From Streptomyces dioscori (GTDB taxonomy: Bacteria; Actinomycetota; Actinomycetes; Streptomycetales; Streptomycetaceae), in assembly GCF_003024195.1 (NCBI RefSeq), contig NZ_KZ679053.1:1-64000 (forward strand): a stretch of 64,000 nucleotides of DNA, written 5' to 3'. Each line of letters opens with the position of its first letter. Within the stretch, counting starts at the first letter, position 1. The translations under genes and the position numbers were made by a program. Under the pieces are notes generated by a model. That model did not search any database, was not told where the DNA came from, and was given only the letters and a program-made list of their open reading frames with translations. Shown here piece after piece: positions 33,342 through 41,362 of this stretch.

Positions 33342-34655
33342 TCAGCGCAAGAAGCCCTCATAGTTGCGCTGTTGCAGCTGGCTCTCGATCTGCCTCACCG
33401 TCTCCAGGCCCACACCGACGATGATCAGAATGCTGGTTCCGCCGAACGGGAAGTTCTGACCCGCGCCCGTCACGGCCAGCGCGATGGTGGGGACAAGAGC
33501 GATCAGCCCCAGATAGAGCGCGCCCGGCCAAGTGATCCGGGTGAGCACGTAGTGCAGGTACTGGGCGGTCGGCCGCCCGGCTCTGATTCCCGGTATGAAG
33601 CCTCCGTACTGCTTCATGTTTCCGGCGACCTCGTCCGGGTTGAAGGTGATCGCGACATAGAAGAACGCGAAGAACACGATCAGCGCGGAGTACGTCGCTA
33701 TGTAGACCGGGTGATCGCTCTTCGAGAGGTTCTGGGTGACCCAGGCCTTCCACCCTGAGTCGCTTTGTGAGAACTGGGCCACCAGAGAGGGCACATAGAG
33801 AAGTGACGAGGCGAAGATCACTGGGATGACACCCGCCTGGTTCAGCTTCAGCGGTATGTAGGTGGAGGTGCCGCCGTAGGAGCGGCGACCGATCATGCGC
33901 TTCGCGTACTGCACCGGGATACGACGCTGGGCCTGTTCCACGAACACCACCAGGCCGACCAGGGCCAGAGCGACGAGGATGACTCCACCGAACTCGATCC
34001 ATCCGTCGGCCAGGGTGCCCTGCTTCTTGATCGCCCACAGGGCGGCGGGGGTCGTGGAAGCGATCGAGATGAACATCAGGATCGACATGCCGTTTCCGAT
34101 GCCACGGTCGGTGATCAGCTCGCCGAGCCACATGACGACCGCTGTGCCGGCGGTCATGGTGATGACCATGGTCACGGTCACGAAGACGGAGCGGTCCGGA
34201 ACGATCAGGCCGGCCGCTGAGCAGTTCTGGAACAGCGAGCCGTTGCGGGCGGTGGCCACCAGACCGGTGCCCTGAAGAACGGCGAGCGCCACGGTCAGGT
34301 AGCGCGTGTACTGGGTGATCTTCGCCGTGCCGGCCTGGCCCTCCTTCTTCAGGGCTTCCAGGCGGGGGATGACCACGGTCAGCAGTTGCAGGATGATGCT
34401 GGCGGTGATGTAAGGAAGGACGCCGAGGGCGAAGATGGTGATCTGCAGCAAAGCGCCGCCACTGAACAGGTTGACCAGCCCGAACAGTCCCTCGCTGCCC
34501 GAGGTTTGATCGATGCACTGCTGGACCGCTCGGTAGTTGACGCCAGGGATCGGTACATGGGTACCTATCCGGTACACCACGATGACGCCGAGGGTGAAGA
34601 GCAACCTCCTGCGCAGGTCAGGCGTTTTGAACGCGTGGGCTAGCGCGACGAACAC
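33342..34655 (-). CDS. secY: SecY-family preprotein translocase subunit (stand-alone paralogue)
   Basis: 437 residues, full SecY length, from a GTG 4 bases after GGGAGG. Ten membrane segments and hallmark motifs are visible: RIGTHVPIPGVNY in the N-terminal region, SGGALLQITIFALGVLPYITASIILQLL (lateral-gate/plug), GELITDRGIGNGMS, RRIPVQYAKRMIGRRSYGGTSTYIPLKLNQAGVIPVIFASSLL and the C-terminal GLETVRQIESQLQQRNYEGFLR. Actinobacterial housekeeping secY sits in the ribosomal spc operon between rpl genes and adk. Here it stands alone among regulators and exporters, so it is probably a second, conditionally expressed copy. Its promoter carries the paired GAACGTTC boxes. Confidence 0.93.
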   Translation of the reverse strand: MFVALAHAFKTPDLRRRLLFTLGVIVVYRIGTHVPIPGVNYRAVQQCIDQTSGSEGLFGLVNLFSGGALLQITIFALGVLPYITASIILQLLTVVIPRLEALKKEGQAGTAKITQYTRYLTVALAVLQGTGLVATARNGSLFQNCSAAGLIVPDRSVFVTVTMVITMTAGTAVVMWLGELITDRGIGNGMSILMFISIASTTPAALWAIKKQGTLADGWIEFGGVILVALALVGLVVFVEQAQRRIPVQYAKRMIGRRSYGGTSTYIPLKLNQAGVIPVIFASSLLYVPSLVAQFSQSDSGWKAWVTQNLSKSDHPVYIATYSALIVFFAFFYVAITFNPDEVAGNMKQYGGFIPGIRAGRPTAQYLHYVLTRITWPGALYLGLIALVPTIALAVTGAGQNFPFGGTSILIIVGVGLETVRQIESQLQQRNYEGFLR

Positions 34656-34841
34656 GGTGCCTCCCGCGACCCTACGTGCTGGTGCCGTAATGCGGGTCAG
34701 AGATTTTCGAAGTACAACGGCACGTCGACGACCGCTACCGCTGTGGTGATGGGACCGACCGTCCGAAGAGGAGGGTGGTCTCGGCGCGCGCTGTCCTTTC
34801 CCTGCCGCAGCGCCGTGCGACCCGTAGGCCAGGGGTCGAAT

Positions 34842-34901
34842 GAACGTTCTGCCTCGCAGCATTGTCAAGTCCTGCCGGATGCCTGTCAAGACTGAACGTT
34901 C
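34842..34901 (-). promoter_or_regulatory. secY promoter bracketed by two GAACGTTC boxes
   Basis: On the minus strand GAACGTTC (34894-34901) is followed after 4 bases by TTGACA (34884-34889), a 17-bp spacer, GACAAT (34861-34866) and, beyond the start region, a second GAACGTTC (34842-34849). The centres are 52 bp apart. The leader to the secY GTG is about 200 bases. Confidence 0.75.
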
Positions 34902-34966
34902 TGTCTGAACTGGTGAGGAGTGTGTCCGAGATGCACTCGGCGCCGACCTCGCAGCCCGGAACGCGG

Positions 34967-36577
34967 TCAGGGCGTGCGGTCTGCCTCCGTGGCGGCCCGG
35001 ACCAGACCGCTGGACGCGCTGAGTGGTACCTCCTTGATGAACAGGGTGACAAGGAAGGCGATCAGGGCGATCGGGGAGACGTACAGGAAGATGTCGCCGA
35101 TGCCATGGCCGTAGGCGCCCTCCAGCCAGGTACGGACAGGGGTCGGCAGGGCGGCGAGGTCGGGCAGTCGGCCGCTGCCGGACGCCTTCGCCGCGGTGGC
35201 CTGGTCCTGCGGGCTGAGCCGGGCGATGGTGTCGAGGGCGTGATGCCCGATGCGGGTCGTGAGGACCGAGCCGAGCACCGAGACGCCCACCGCGCCGCCG
35301 AGTGAGCGGAAGAAGGTCACGGTGGAGGATGCGGCGCCGAGGTCGCCGGGGGAGACCTGGTTCTGTGTGCACAGCACGAGGTTCTGCAGGGTCATACCGA
35401 CGCCGAGGCCTATGAGTGCCATGCAGGTGGCCGTGTACAGGTAGGGGGTGTCGTAGCGGAGTGCGCCGAGCAGGGCCAGGCCCGCAGTCATCAGAACGCC
35501 GCCGGCCAGAAGCCAGCCCTTCCACTTGCCGGTGCGGGTGATGATCCGGCCGGAGACGGTGGAGGAGATGAACAGGCCCGCGATGAGCGGGATCGTCATG
35601 ATGCCCGACATGGTCGGGGACTCGCCCCGTGCGAGCTGGAAGTACTGGCTGAAGAAGACGGTGCCCGCGAACAGGGCGATACCGACGAACAGAGAGGCGA
35701 GGGAGGCGAGGGTGATGGTGGGGTTGCGGAACAGTCGAAGCGGGATGATCGGTTCCGCGGCCCTGCTCTCGACCGCGACGAACAGCAGTGTCAGCACGCC
35801 GGCCGCTCCGACCAGCGTGTATGTCTGCCAGGACAACCAGTCGTACTTGTTGTCGGCGAAGGTGACCCAGATCAGCAGGGTGCATACGGCGGCGGTGACG
35901 AGGAAGGCGCCGGCCCAGTCGACCTTCACCTGACGTTTGACCAGCGGCAGGTTCAGTGTGCGTTGCAGCACGACCAGTGCGACGAGGGCGAACGGGATGC
36001 CGACGAACAGGCACCAGCGCCAGCCGAGCCACGAGGTGTCGGTGATGACGCCGCCGAGCAGCGGGCCGCCGACGGTGGCGACGGCGAAGGTGGCACCCAG
36101 GTAACCGGAGTAACGGCCGCGCTCCCGGGGGGAGATCATCGCGGCGAGCACGACCTGCCCCAGGGCGGACAGGCCGCCTCCGCCCAGGCCCTGGATGACC
36201 CGGGCGGTGATCAGTGTGGTGGGGTTCTGGGCGAAGCCGGCGACCACGGAACCGAGGACGAAGATCACCAGTGCCGACTGGACCAGGATCTTCTTGCTGA
36301 ACTGGTCGGCGAGCTTGCCCCACAGGGGTGTTGACGCGGTCACCGCGAGAAGGGACGAGGTGACGACCCAGGTGTACGCGCTCTGGCCGCCGCCGAGGTC
36401 GCTGATGATCCTGGGCAGGGCGTTGGTGGCGACGGTCGAGGACAGGATGGCGCAGAACAGGCCGAGGAGTAGTCCCGACAGGGCGCGCATGATCTGTGCA
36501 TGGGTCATCGGCTCATCGGTGAATCCTCCCTCGTGGAGGGCGGGTGACTGCGCACCTGCGTTGGGGATGGTTGTCAT
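34967..36577 (-). CDS. MFS multidrug exporter, DHA2 family (14 TMS, EmrB/QacA type)
   Basis: 536 residues with about 14 hydrophobic segments. Motif A appears as PLWGKLADQFSKKILVQ and motif C-like GATFAVATVGGPLLGGVITDT; NALPRIISDLGGGQSAYTWVVTSSLLAV is characteristic of DHA2 drug:H+ antiporters. The short hydrophilic N terminus precedes TM1 at about residue 30. It lies divergent from the chorismate mutase gene and upstream of secY on the same strand. One GAACGTTC box (36768-36775), read on the minus strand, has TTGGCG 4 bases downstream, so it could share the same control. No clear -10 follows, and that link is tentative. Confidence 0.92.
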   Translation of the reverse strand: MTTIPNAGAQSPALHEGGFTDEPMTHAQIMRALSGLLLGLFCAILSSTVATNALPRIISDLGGGQSAYTWVVTSSLLAVTASTPLWGKLADQFSKKILVQSALVIFVLGSVVAGFAQNPTTLITARVIQGLGGGGLSALGQVVLAAMISPRERGRYSGYLGATFAVATVGGPLLGGVITDTSWLGWRWCLFVGIPFALVALVVLQRTLNLPLVKRQVKVDWAGAFLVTAAVCTLLIWVTFADNKYDWLSWQTYTLVGAAGVLTLLFVAVESRAAEPIIPLRLFRNPTITLASLASLFVGIALFAGTVFFSQYFQLARGESPTMSGIMTIPLIAGLFISSTVSGRIITRTGKWKGWLLAGGVLMTAGLALLGALRYDTPYLYTATCMALIGLGVGMTLQNLVLCTQNQVSPGDLGAASSTVTFFRSLGGAVGVSVLGSVLTTRIGHHALDTIARLSPQDQATAAKASGSGRLPDLAALPTPVRTWLEGAYGHGIGDIFLYVSPIALIAFLVTLFIKEVPLSASSGLVRAATEADRTP

Positions 36578-36767
36578 GGACGGCGATTCCTTTACGGGGG
36601 TGATGGGTGTTCAGGGCCGGGGTACGGGCGGCGCCCAGCCGGTGCGTACGACCTCGTGCGAGGCGTGCTCGGGAATGGCTGGTCTCCAGCGCCGTTGCTT
36701 GGGGCAACCATGTGGTCGCGAGATCGCGCCGGACCGTGTTGTGAGTAGGCTAGCAGACGCCAAGATA

Positions 36768-36825
36768 GAACGTTCGGTATTGACAAAGTGCTCGCGTGAG
36801 GCCTAAATAGGAGGACCGAACGTTC
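36768..36825 (+). promoter_or_regulatory. Chorismate mutase promoter bracketed by two GAACGTTC boxes
   Basis: GAACGTTC (36768-36775), 4 bases, TTGACA (36780-36785), 17-bp spacer, CTAAAT (36803-36808), then GAACGTTC (36818-36825). The box centres are 50 bp apart. Confidence 0.75.
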
Positions 36826-36952
36826 TCCCAGGGTTCCTTGCGTCGGCATCGCCGAACGTGCTCTCGGGCTGTCCGGCGGCGGCCGTCCAGTCATGGCCGG
36901 TGGGCGAACTCGTCGCGCGTACGCCAGGAAATCTTGGGAGCCCCGAGAGCGG

Positions 36953-37639
36953 ATGCCTCTCGGCTCCCTGACCGACTCCGTAAAAGAACTACTTGAGAAC
37001 GAGGACGCTTTGACCTTCCGTCACCAGGTGAATCGTTGTGCCACGGTCACCGGACTACTCTTCGCCACCGCACTGCTGACAGCCCCTCAGGCTCTGGCAT
37101 CCACCGCCCCCGTGCATACGGATTCTTCGAGCGATGCGGTGGCAACGGCTGAGTCGCTCGGCAGGCTCGGCCCACTGACCGACCTCATCATCGAGCGGCT
37201 CCAGATCGGTGACGACGTGGCAGCGTCCAAGTTCGGAACCAACTCGCCCATTGAGGACCCGGTGCGTGAGCGGCAGGTATTGGAGCAGGTTCGGGTGAAG
37301 GCTGCAGCCCTGGGGGTGAACCCGGATGCGGCGGCTGCCTTCTTCCAGGATCAGATCACGGCGAGCAAGATCGTCCAGAGAGGGTTGTTCGCCCGCTGGA
37401 CCGCGCACCCCGAGGAAGCTCCTACGACACGTCCCGACCTCGGTCCGATCCGTGAGCGGCTCGATCAATTGACCACGGAATTGCTGCAGGAACTCAAAGG
37501 CACTGAGCAACTGCGTGACAAGCCCGTCACGTGCGCGGTGCAACTCTCGTTGGCCGCCGGTTCCGGGGCGGTACTGGAACGACTGGACGCGCTCCACCGC
37601 CAGGCACTCAGGACCGGGACGCACTCCGTGTGCCGTTAG
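36953..37639 (+). CDS. Secreted chorismate mutase (AroQ gamma class)
   Basis: 228 residues from the ATG at 36953 (GAGAGCGG upstream); a start nearer the hydrophobic segment is possible. The signal region is CATVTGLLFATALLTAPQALAS. The mature domain matches exported AroQ-gamma mutases of the Mycobacterium type: DLIIERLQIGDDVAASKFGTN, SPIEDPVRERQVLEQVRVKAAALGVNPDAAAAFFQDQITASKIVQRGLFARW. These hold the conserved Arg, Lys, Glu/Gln residues of the chorismate pocket. The C-terminal extension has two Cys (CAVQL and the final CR) that may pair. The enzyme turns chorismate into prephenate outside the cytoplasm; the role of exported mutases is unclear and in some bacteria is linked to host interaction. 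It is driven by the paired-box promoter. Confidence 0.88.
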   Translation: MPLGSLTDSVKELLENEDALTFRHQVNRCATVTGLLFATALLTAPQALASTAPVHTDSSSDAVATAESLGRLGPLTDLIIERLQIGDDVAASKFGTNSPIEDPVRERQVLEQVRVKAAALGVNPDAAAAFFQDQITASKIVQRGLFARWTAHPEEAPTTRPDLGPIRERLDQLTTELLQELKGTEQLRDKPVTCAVQLSLAAGSGAVLERLDALHRQALRTGTHSVCR

Positions 37640-37662
37640 GGAGCCGGTCGATCAAGTCCCGT

Positions 37663-37699
37663 GCTGCGGGGGGAATGAGCATCGCTCGCCCCCCGCAGC
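37663..37699 (+). terminator. Terminator hairpin after the chorismate mutase gene
   Basis: A perfect 11-bp stem GCTGCGGGGGG / CCCCCCGCAGC with a 15-base loop, 24 bases after the stop codon. Confidence 0.75.
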
Positions 37700-37832
37700 G
37701 CATGTGCAACGGCGGTCGTGGCAGGTCCGACCCGCGCGCGTAGCGAAGGCTCGCGGCGCCGGCCCCGGCCGTACGCACGGTGGCCCTGAGCCGGTTGCGG
37801 AAGTCCGGCAATGACGGGCACACATAGAGGTA

Positions 37833-37890
37833 GAACGTTCGGTCTTGACATCGTGCGACTCGGTTGCCATGATGATGAGACAGAACATTC
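37833..37890 (+). promoter_or_regulatory. DUF308/reductase operon promoter bracketed by two boxes
   Basis: GAACGTTC (37833-37840), GGTC, TTGACA (37845-37850), 17-bp spacer, CATGAT (37868-37873), then GAACATTC (37883-37890). The centres are 50 bp apart. The second box differs by one base. Confidence 0.75.
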
Positions 37891-38044
37891 AGTCCCGCAG
37901 AAAGCGTGTCCGTGGCTTCGCCGTCGGCAGCCGTCCGGCACACCACACCATTCAGCGGACCGATGTCATCCACCTGGTCGAAGCGGCCGGCAGCACTGCG
38001 TGCTGAACCCGCTTCACCTTCCCGTACCAATCGAAAGGTTCGTT

Positions 38045-38608
38045 GTGAGCACTGTTGCTGCTGCTCCGTCCGGTGTCGCCGGGACCGCTTCTGCTCTGCG
38101 GCGGTTGTACTTCGTCCGGTTCGCGTTCGCGATCGTCTGGGCTGCGGTGCTGCTTCCGATGGCATCGAAGATCAACCCGGCGGTGGCGACGCTTCTCGTG
38201 CTGTACCCGCTGTTCGATGTGGGCGCGGCCGTGTACGACGCGAAGGTTTCGAAGGGCACGGGGTCACCTGTGCTGCTGTATGTGAACGTCGCGGTCAGTT
38301 CCGCCACGGCGATCGGCCTGGCCGTAGCGAGTGCGTCGGGTATTCCGGCGGTGCTGCGCGTGTGGGGTCTGTGGGCGGTGGTGGCCGGACTGGTCCAGCT
38401 GATCGTGGCTGTTCCGCGCCGCAAGATGGGTGGCCAGTGGCCGATGATCCTCAGCGGCGGCATCTCGGTCCTGGCGGGCGGGTCGTTCATCGCCTCGGCC
38501 GGCGCCGACGACCCCTCGCTGTCCGGCGCGATCGGCTACGCCATTCCGGGCGCGATCTTCTTCCTCGTCTCGGCCCTGCGTCTGGGCCGCGCCTCGAAGG
38601 GTGAATGA
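38045..38608 (+). CDS. DUF308/HdeD-like membrane protein
   Basis: 187 residues from a GTG with AAAGG 7 bases upstream. About six membrane segments are visible, including YFVRFAFAIVWAAVLLPMA, VATLLVLYPLFDVGAAVY, VLLYVNVAVSSATAIGLAVA and the C-terminal AIGYAIPGAIFFLVSALRLG. The pattern of short TM hairpins separated by Arg/Lys loops (VPRRKMGGQWPMILSGGISVLAGG) resembles DUF308 proteins, whose function is unknown (HdeD relates to acid resistance in enterobacteria). It reaches the reductase gene start with 1 bp between stop and ATG, so the two are coupled. It is under the paired-box promoter at 37833-37890. Confidence 0.75.
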   Translation: MSTVAAAPSGVAGTASALRRLYFVRFAFAIVWAAVLLPMASKINPAVATLLVLYPLFDVGAAVYDAKVSKGTGSPVLLYVNVAVSSATAIGLAVASASGIPAVLRVWGLWAVVAGLVQLIVAVPRRKMGGQWPMILSGGISVLAGGSFIASAGADDPSLSGAIGYAIPGAIFFLVSALRLGRASKGE

Positions 38609-38609
38609 C

Positions 38610-40049
38610 ATGGGCGAGAACGTCTATGACGTCATCGTGATCGGCGCCGGACCGGTGGGAGAGAACGTCGCCGACCGGGTGGTGCAGGGCGGACTGAGTG
38701 CCGCCGTCGTCGAGCGCGAACTGGTCGGCGGTGAGTGTTCGTACTGGGCCTGCATGCCGACCAAGGCGCTGCTGCGGAGCACGAGTGCGCTCCGGGCCGC
38801 CCGGCAGGTGCCGGGGGCGCGTGAGGCAGTGAGCGGTGAGGTGGATGTCGCGGCCGTGCTGCGCCGCCGGGACTCCTTCGCCTCGCAGTGGAAGGACGAC
38901 GGACAGGCGTCCTGGCTCAGCTCGGCGGGCATCGCGCTGTACCGCGGTCAGGGACGGATCAGTGGCGAGCGAGCCGTCGAGGTGGTCGCCGAGGACGGTA
39001 CGACGACGGCGTTGACCGCGCGCCACGCGGTGGTGATCGCGACGGGAACCGCCGCGCTGCTGCCGGACATCGACGGTCTGCGCGAGGCGGCGCCGTGGAG
39101 CAGCCGGGAGGCCGCTGCCGCGAGCGAGGTGCCCGGGCGGCTCGCTGTGATCGGCGGCGGTGTGGTGGCCTCGGAGATGGCGACGGCGTTCGCCGGGCTG
39201 GGCTCGTCGGTGACGGTGCTGGCGCGTGACGGTGTGCTGCCGCTCGCGGAACCGTTCGCCGGTGAACGGGTCACCGCGGCACTTCGGGAGGCCGGTGTCG
39301 ATGTGCGTCTTGGCGCGGAGGCCGTGTCCGTGAAGCGTGACGGTGACGGTTCGGTGCACATCACGCTCGCCACCGGTGAGACCGTCGAAGCCGACGAGGT
39401 TCTCGTCGCGATCGGCCGTACGCCCAACACGCAGGACATCGGCCTGGGAGCGGTCGGCCTGAGGCCGGGCTCCTGGCTCGCCGTGGACGACACACTGCGG
39501 GTGATCGGGGAGGCTGGGGAGGCGTCGGCCGACGGCTGGCTGTATGCGGCCGGTGATGTCAACCGGCGTGTGCTGCTGACGCATCAGGGCAAGTACCAGG
39601 CTCGCGCCGTCGGCGATGTCATCGTGGCGCGCGCCAAGGGCGAAGCGGTTCAGGACGAGCCGTGGGGCAGGCACGTGGCCACCGCGGACGAGCGTGCGGT
39701 GCCGCAGGTGGTGTTCACCGAACCGGAGATCGCGTCGGTGGGCCTGACCGCGGCTGCCGCCGAGACGGCCGGCCTGCGGATCCGTGTCGTCGACCACGAC
39801 CTGGGCGCTGTCGCGGGCTCGGCTCTGCATGCCGAGGGCTACCAGGGACACGCCCGTATGGTCATCGATGAGGACCGCAAGGTGATCGTCGGATTCACCC
39901 TCGTCGGCCCCGATGTGGCGGAACTGCTGCACGCCGCGACGATCGCGGTCGTCGGCGAGGTGCCGCTGGATCGCCTCTGGCACGCGGTTCCGGCGTTTCC
40001 CACCGTCAGCGAGGTCTGGCTGCGGCTGCTGGAAGCGTACGGGCGCTGA
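38610..40049 (+). CDS. FAD/NAD(P)-dependent disulfide oxidoreductase (mercuric reductase/Lpd family)
   Basis: 479 residues. FAD loop VYDVIVIGAGPVGENVADRV, the redox-active CX4C in GGECSYWACMPTKALLR (Cys pair near 46 and 51), NAD loop LAVIGGGVVASEMATAF, FAD-binding LYAAGDVN and dimerisation-domain VFTEPEIASVGLT mark the class I pyridine nucleotide-disulfide reductases. The active-site base pattern at the C terminus (LWHAVPAFPTVSEVWLRLLEAYG) has His then Pro-x-x-Thr as in quinone or mercuric reductase-like members rather than strict HPT-x-SE of Lpd. It likely reduces quinones, disulfides or metals with NAD(P)H. The ATG at 38610 was chosen over a GTG at 38601 for its spacing from GAAGGG. It shares the paired-box promoter with the DUF308 gene. 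Confidence 0.88.
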   Translation: MGENVYDVIVIGAGPVGENVADRVVQGGLSAAVVERELVGGECSYWACMPTKALLRSTSALRAARQVPGAREAVSGEVDVAAVLRRRDSFASQWKDDGQASWLSSAGIALYRGQGRISGERAVEVVAEDGTTTALTARHAVVIATGTAALLPDIDGLREAAPWSSREAAAASEVPGRLAVIGGGVVASEMATAFAGLGSSVTVLARDGVLPLAEPFAGERVTAALREAGVDVRLGAEAVSVKRDGDGSVHITLATGETVEADEVLVAIGRTPNTQDIGLGAVGLRPGSWLAVDDTLRVIGEAGEASADGWLYAAGDVNRRVLLTHQGKYQARAVGDVIVARAKGEAVQDEPWGRHVATADERAVPQVVFTEPEIASVGLTAAAAETAGLRIRVVDHDLGAVAGSALHAEGYQGHARMVIDEDRKVIVGFTLVGPDVAELLHAATIAVVGEVPLDRLWHAVPAFPTVSEVWLRLLEAYGR

Positions 40050-40078
40050 CCAACCCGTCCCGTCGTGTCCTGTCCTCC

Positions 40079-40121
40079 CCGTCCCTCCCCGTCACGACCA
40101 CGACGGGACGGGGAGGGACGG
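40079..40121 (+). terminator. Strong terminator after the reductase gene
   Basis: A perfect 15-bp stem CCGTCCCTCCCCGTC / GACGGGGAGGGACGG with a 13-base loop, 29 bases after the stop codon. Confidence 0.8.
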
Positions 40122-40185
40122 CCCCACCAGAGGGCAGCGCACGGCATGAGCCCAAGATCATCTCACGATGCAATGGAGTGACCTC

Positions 40186-41163
40186 ATGGAAGCGGAACTC
40201 ACGGGTCAGTTCGAGGACGACGACTCGGCACGGCTCACATCCGGGCGACGAGCGGTGAGCGGCGGTGCCAGCGTCTCCAAGGGCAAAGAAATGGAGTTGC
40301 TGCACCTCGGGGAGGGCCGTGTCCTTGAGTTCACAGTGCGAGGACCGGAGGACGGGCCGGTCGTTCTCTTCCACCACGGCATGCCGGGTTCCGCGGTTCC
40401 GATGGACTCCGTCCTCGACTCGGTAACCGGCAAGGGGTATCGCGTCGTGACCTACTCCCGCCCGGGCTATGGCGCGTCGACCGCGTCCCCGGGTCGCACG
40501 GTTGCCGACACCGCGGAGACGTGCCGCCTTCTCATGGATCATCTGGGCGTCCACGAGTACTGGGTGGCGGGGTGGTCCGCGGGTGGTCCGTACGCACTGG
40601 CCTCCGCCGTCGCCGACTCCGAACGGGTCTCCGGTGTGCTGTTGATCGCCTCGTTCGCACCGTATGACGGCGAAGGCCTCGACTTCGTGGAGGGCATGGG
40701 TGTGCAGAACCATGTCCTTTTCGGGAGCGGGGCCCGCGGAGAGCAGGAACAGCGCGCGATCGTGTCGCAGATGGCGGCGATCGTACGCGACAGCGATCCC
40801 GCCGAGCTCGCGGCCGGGATGGCGAGTCTGCTCCCCAAGGTGGACGCAGCCGAGCTCATCGGCGCCTACGGCGTGGACAACGCCGCGCACATGAACCACG
40901 GACTCGCGGTGGGGGAGGACGGCTGGCTGGAGGACCTGCGGGCCTTGACGGCTCCGTGGGGGTTCGACCCGGCCGACATCACCGTGCCCGTCGAATTGTG
41001 GCACGGTGCCCTCGATCAGATGGTGCCGGTCGCGCACGGGCAGTGGCTGACCCGGCGGTTGCCGACCGTCCATGGCCATATCGAGGGTGGCCACGGCCAC
41101 ATCTCGCTCGGTGTCGGAAGACTGGGACACAAGCTCGACCGGCTTCGATCCAGGACGTCCTGA
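40186..41163 (+). CDS. Alpha/beta-fold hydrolase
   Basis: 325 residues from the ATG at 40186, chosen for GGAG about 11 bases upstream; an ATG at 40168 is in frame. The oxyanion strand is VVLFHHGMPGSAVPMD, the nucleophile elbow GWSAGGPYA, the acid is in LWHGALDQMVPVAHG and the His in HIEGGHGHISL, giving a complete catalytic triad. A hydrophilic N-terminal extension of about 45 residues precedes the fold. No signal peptide is present, so it is cytoplasmic. HHGMPGS resembles epoxide-hydrolase/proline-iminopeptidase-like groups, but the substrate cannot be inferred. It follows a strong terminator and so probably has its own promoter. Confidence 0.85.
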   Translation: MEAELTGQFEDDDSARLTSGRRAVSGGASVSKGKEMELLHLGEGRVLEFTVRGPEDGPVVLFHHGMPGSAVPMDSVLDSVTGKGYRVVTYSRPGYGASTASPGRTVADTAETCRLLMDHLGVHEYWVAGWSAGGPYALASAVADSERVSGVLLIASFAPYDGEGLDFVEGMGVQNHVLFGSGARGEQEQRAIVSQMAAIVRDSDPAELAAGMASLLPKVDAAELIGAYGVDNAAHMNHGLAVGEDGWLEDLRALTAPWGFDPADITVPVELWHGALDQMVPVAHGQWLTRRLPTVHGHIEGGHGHISLGVGRLGHKLDRLRSRTS

Positions 41164-41362
41164 CCGCACTTCCCAGGACGTCCTGACCGCACCTCGACGT
41201 GACGCGCACCGCGAAGTCACGACATGTGGCTGTGCCGGTCGCGACCGATGAGCACCGGGGACTCACGAGGTGTGCACCTTCCGTGCTGCACGTGACTGCC
41301 AAGGCCGCGGCCGCAGGTTCTCTCCGCGGCGCCTCTCGATCCCGAGCCCGTAGGGAGCTGTT

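Noticed and set aside
34656..36323. Reading frame extending upstream from SecY to nearly 1000 codons
   Set aside because: The extension is antisense-like, out of frame with the MFS gene on the same strand and crosses the secY promoter. The GTG at 34655 with GGGAGG is the sensible start.
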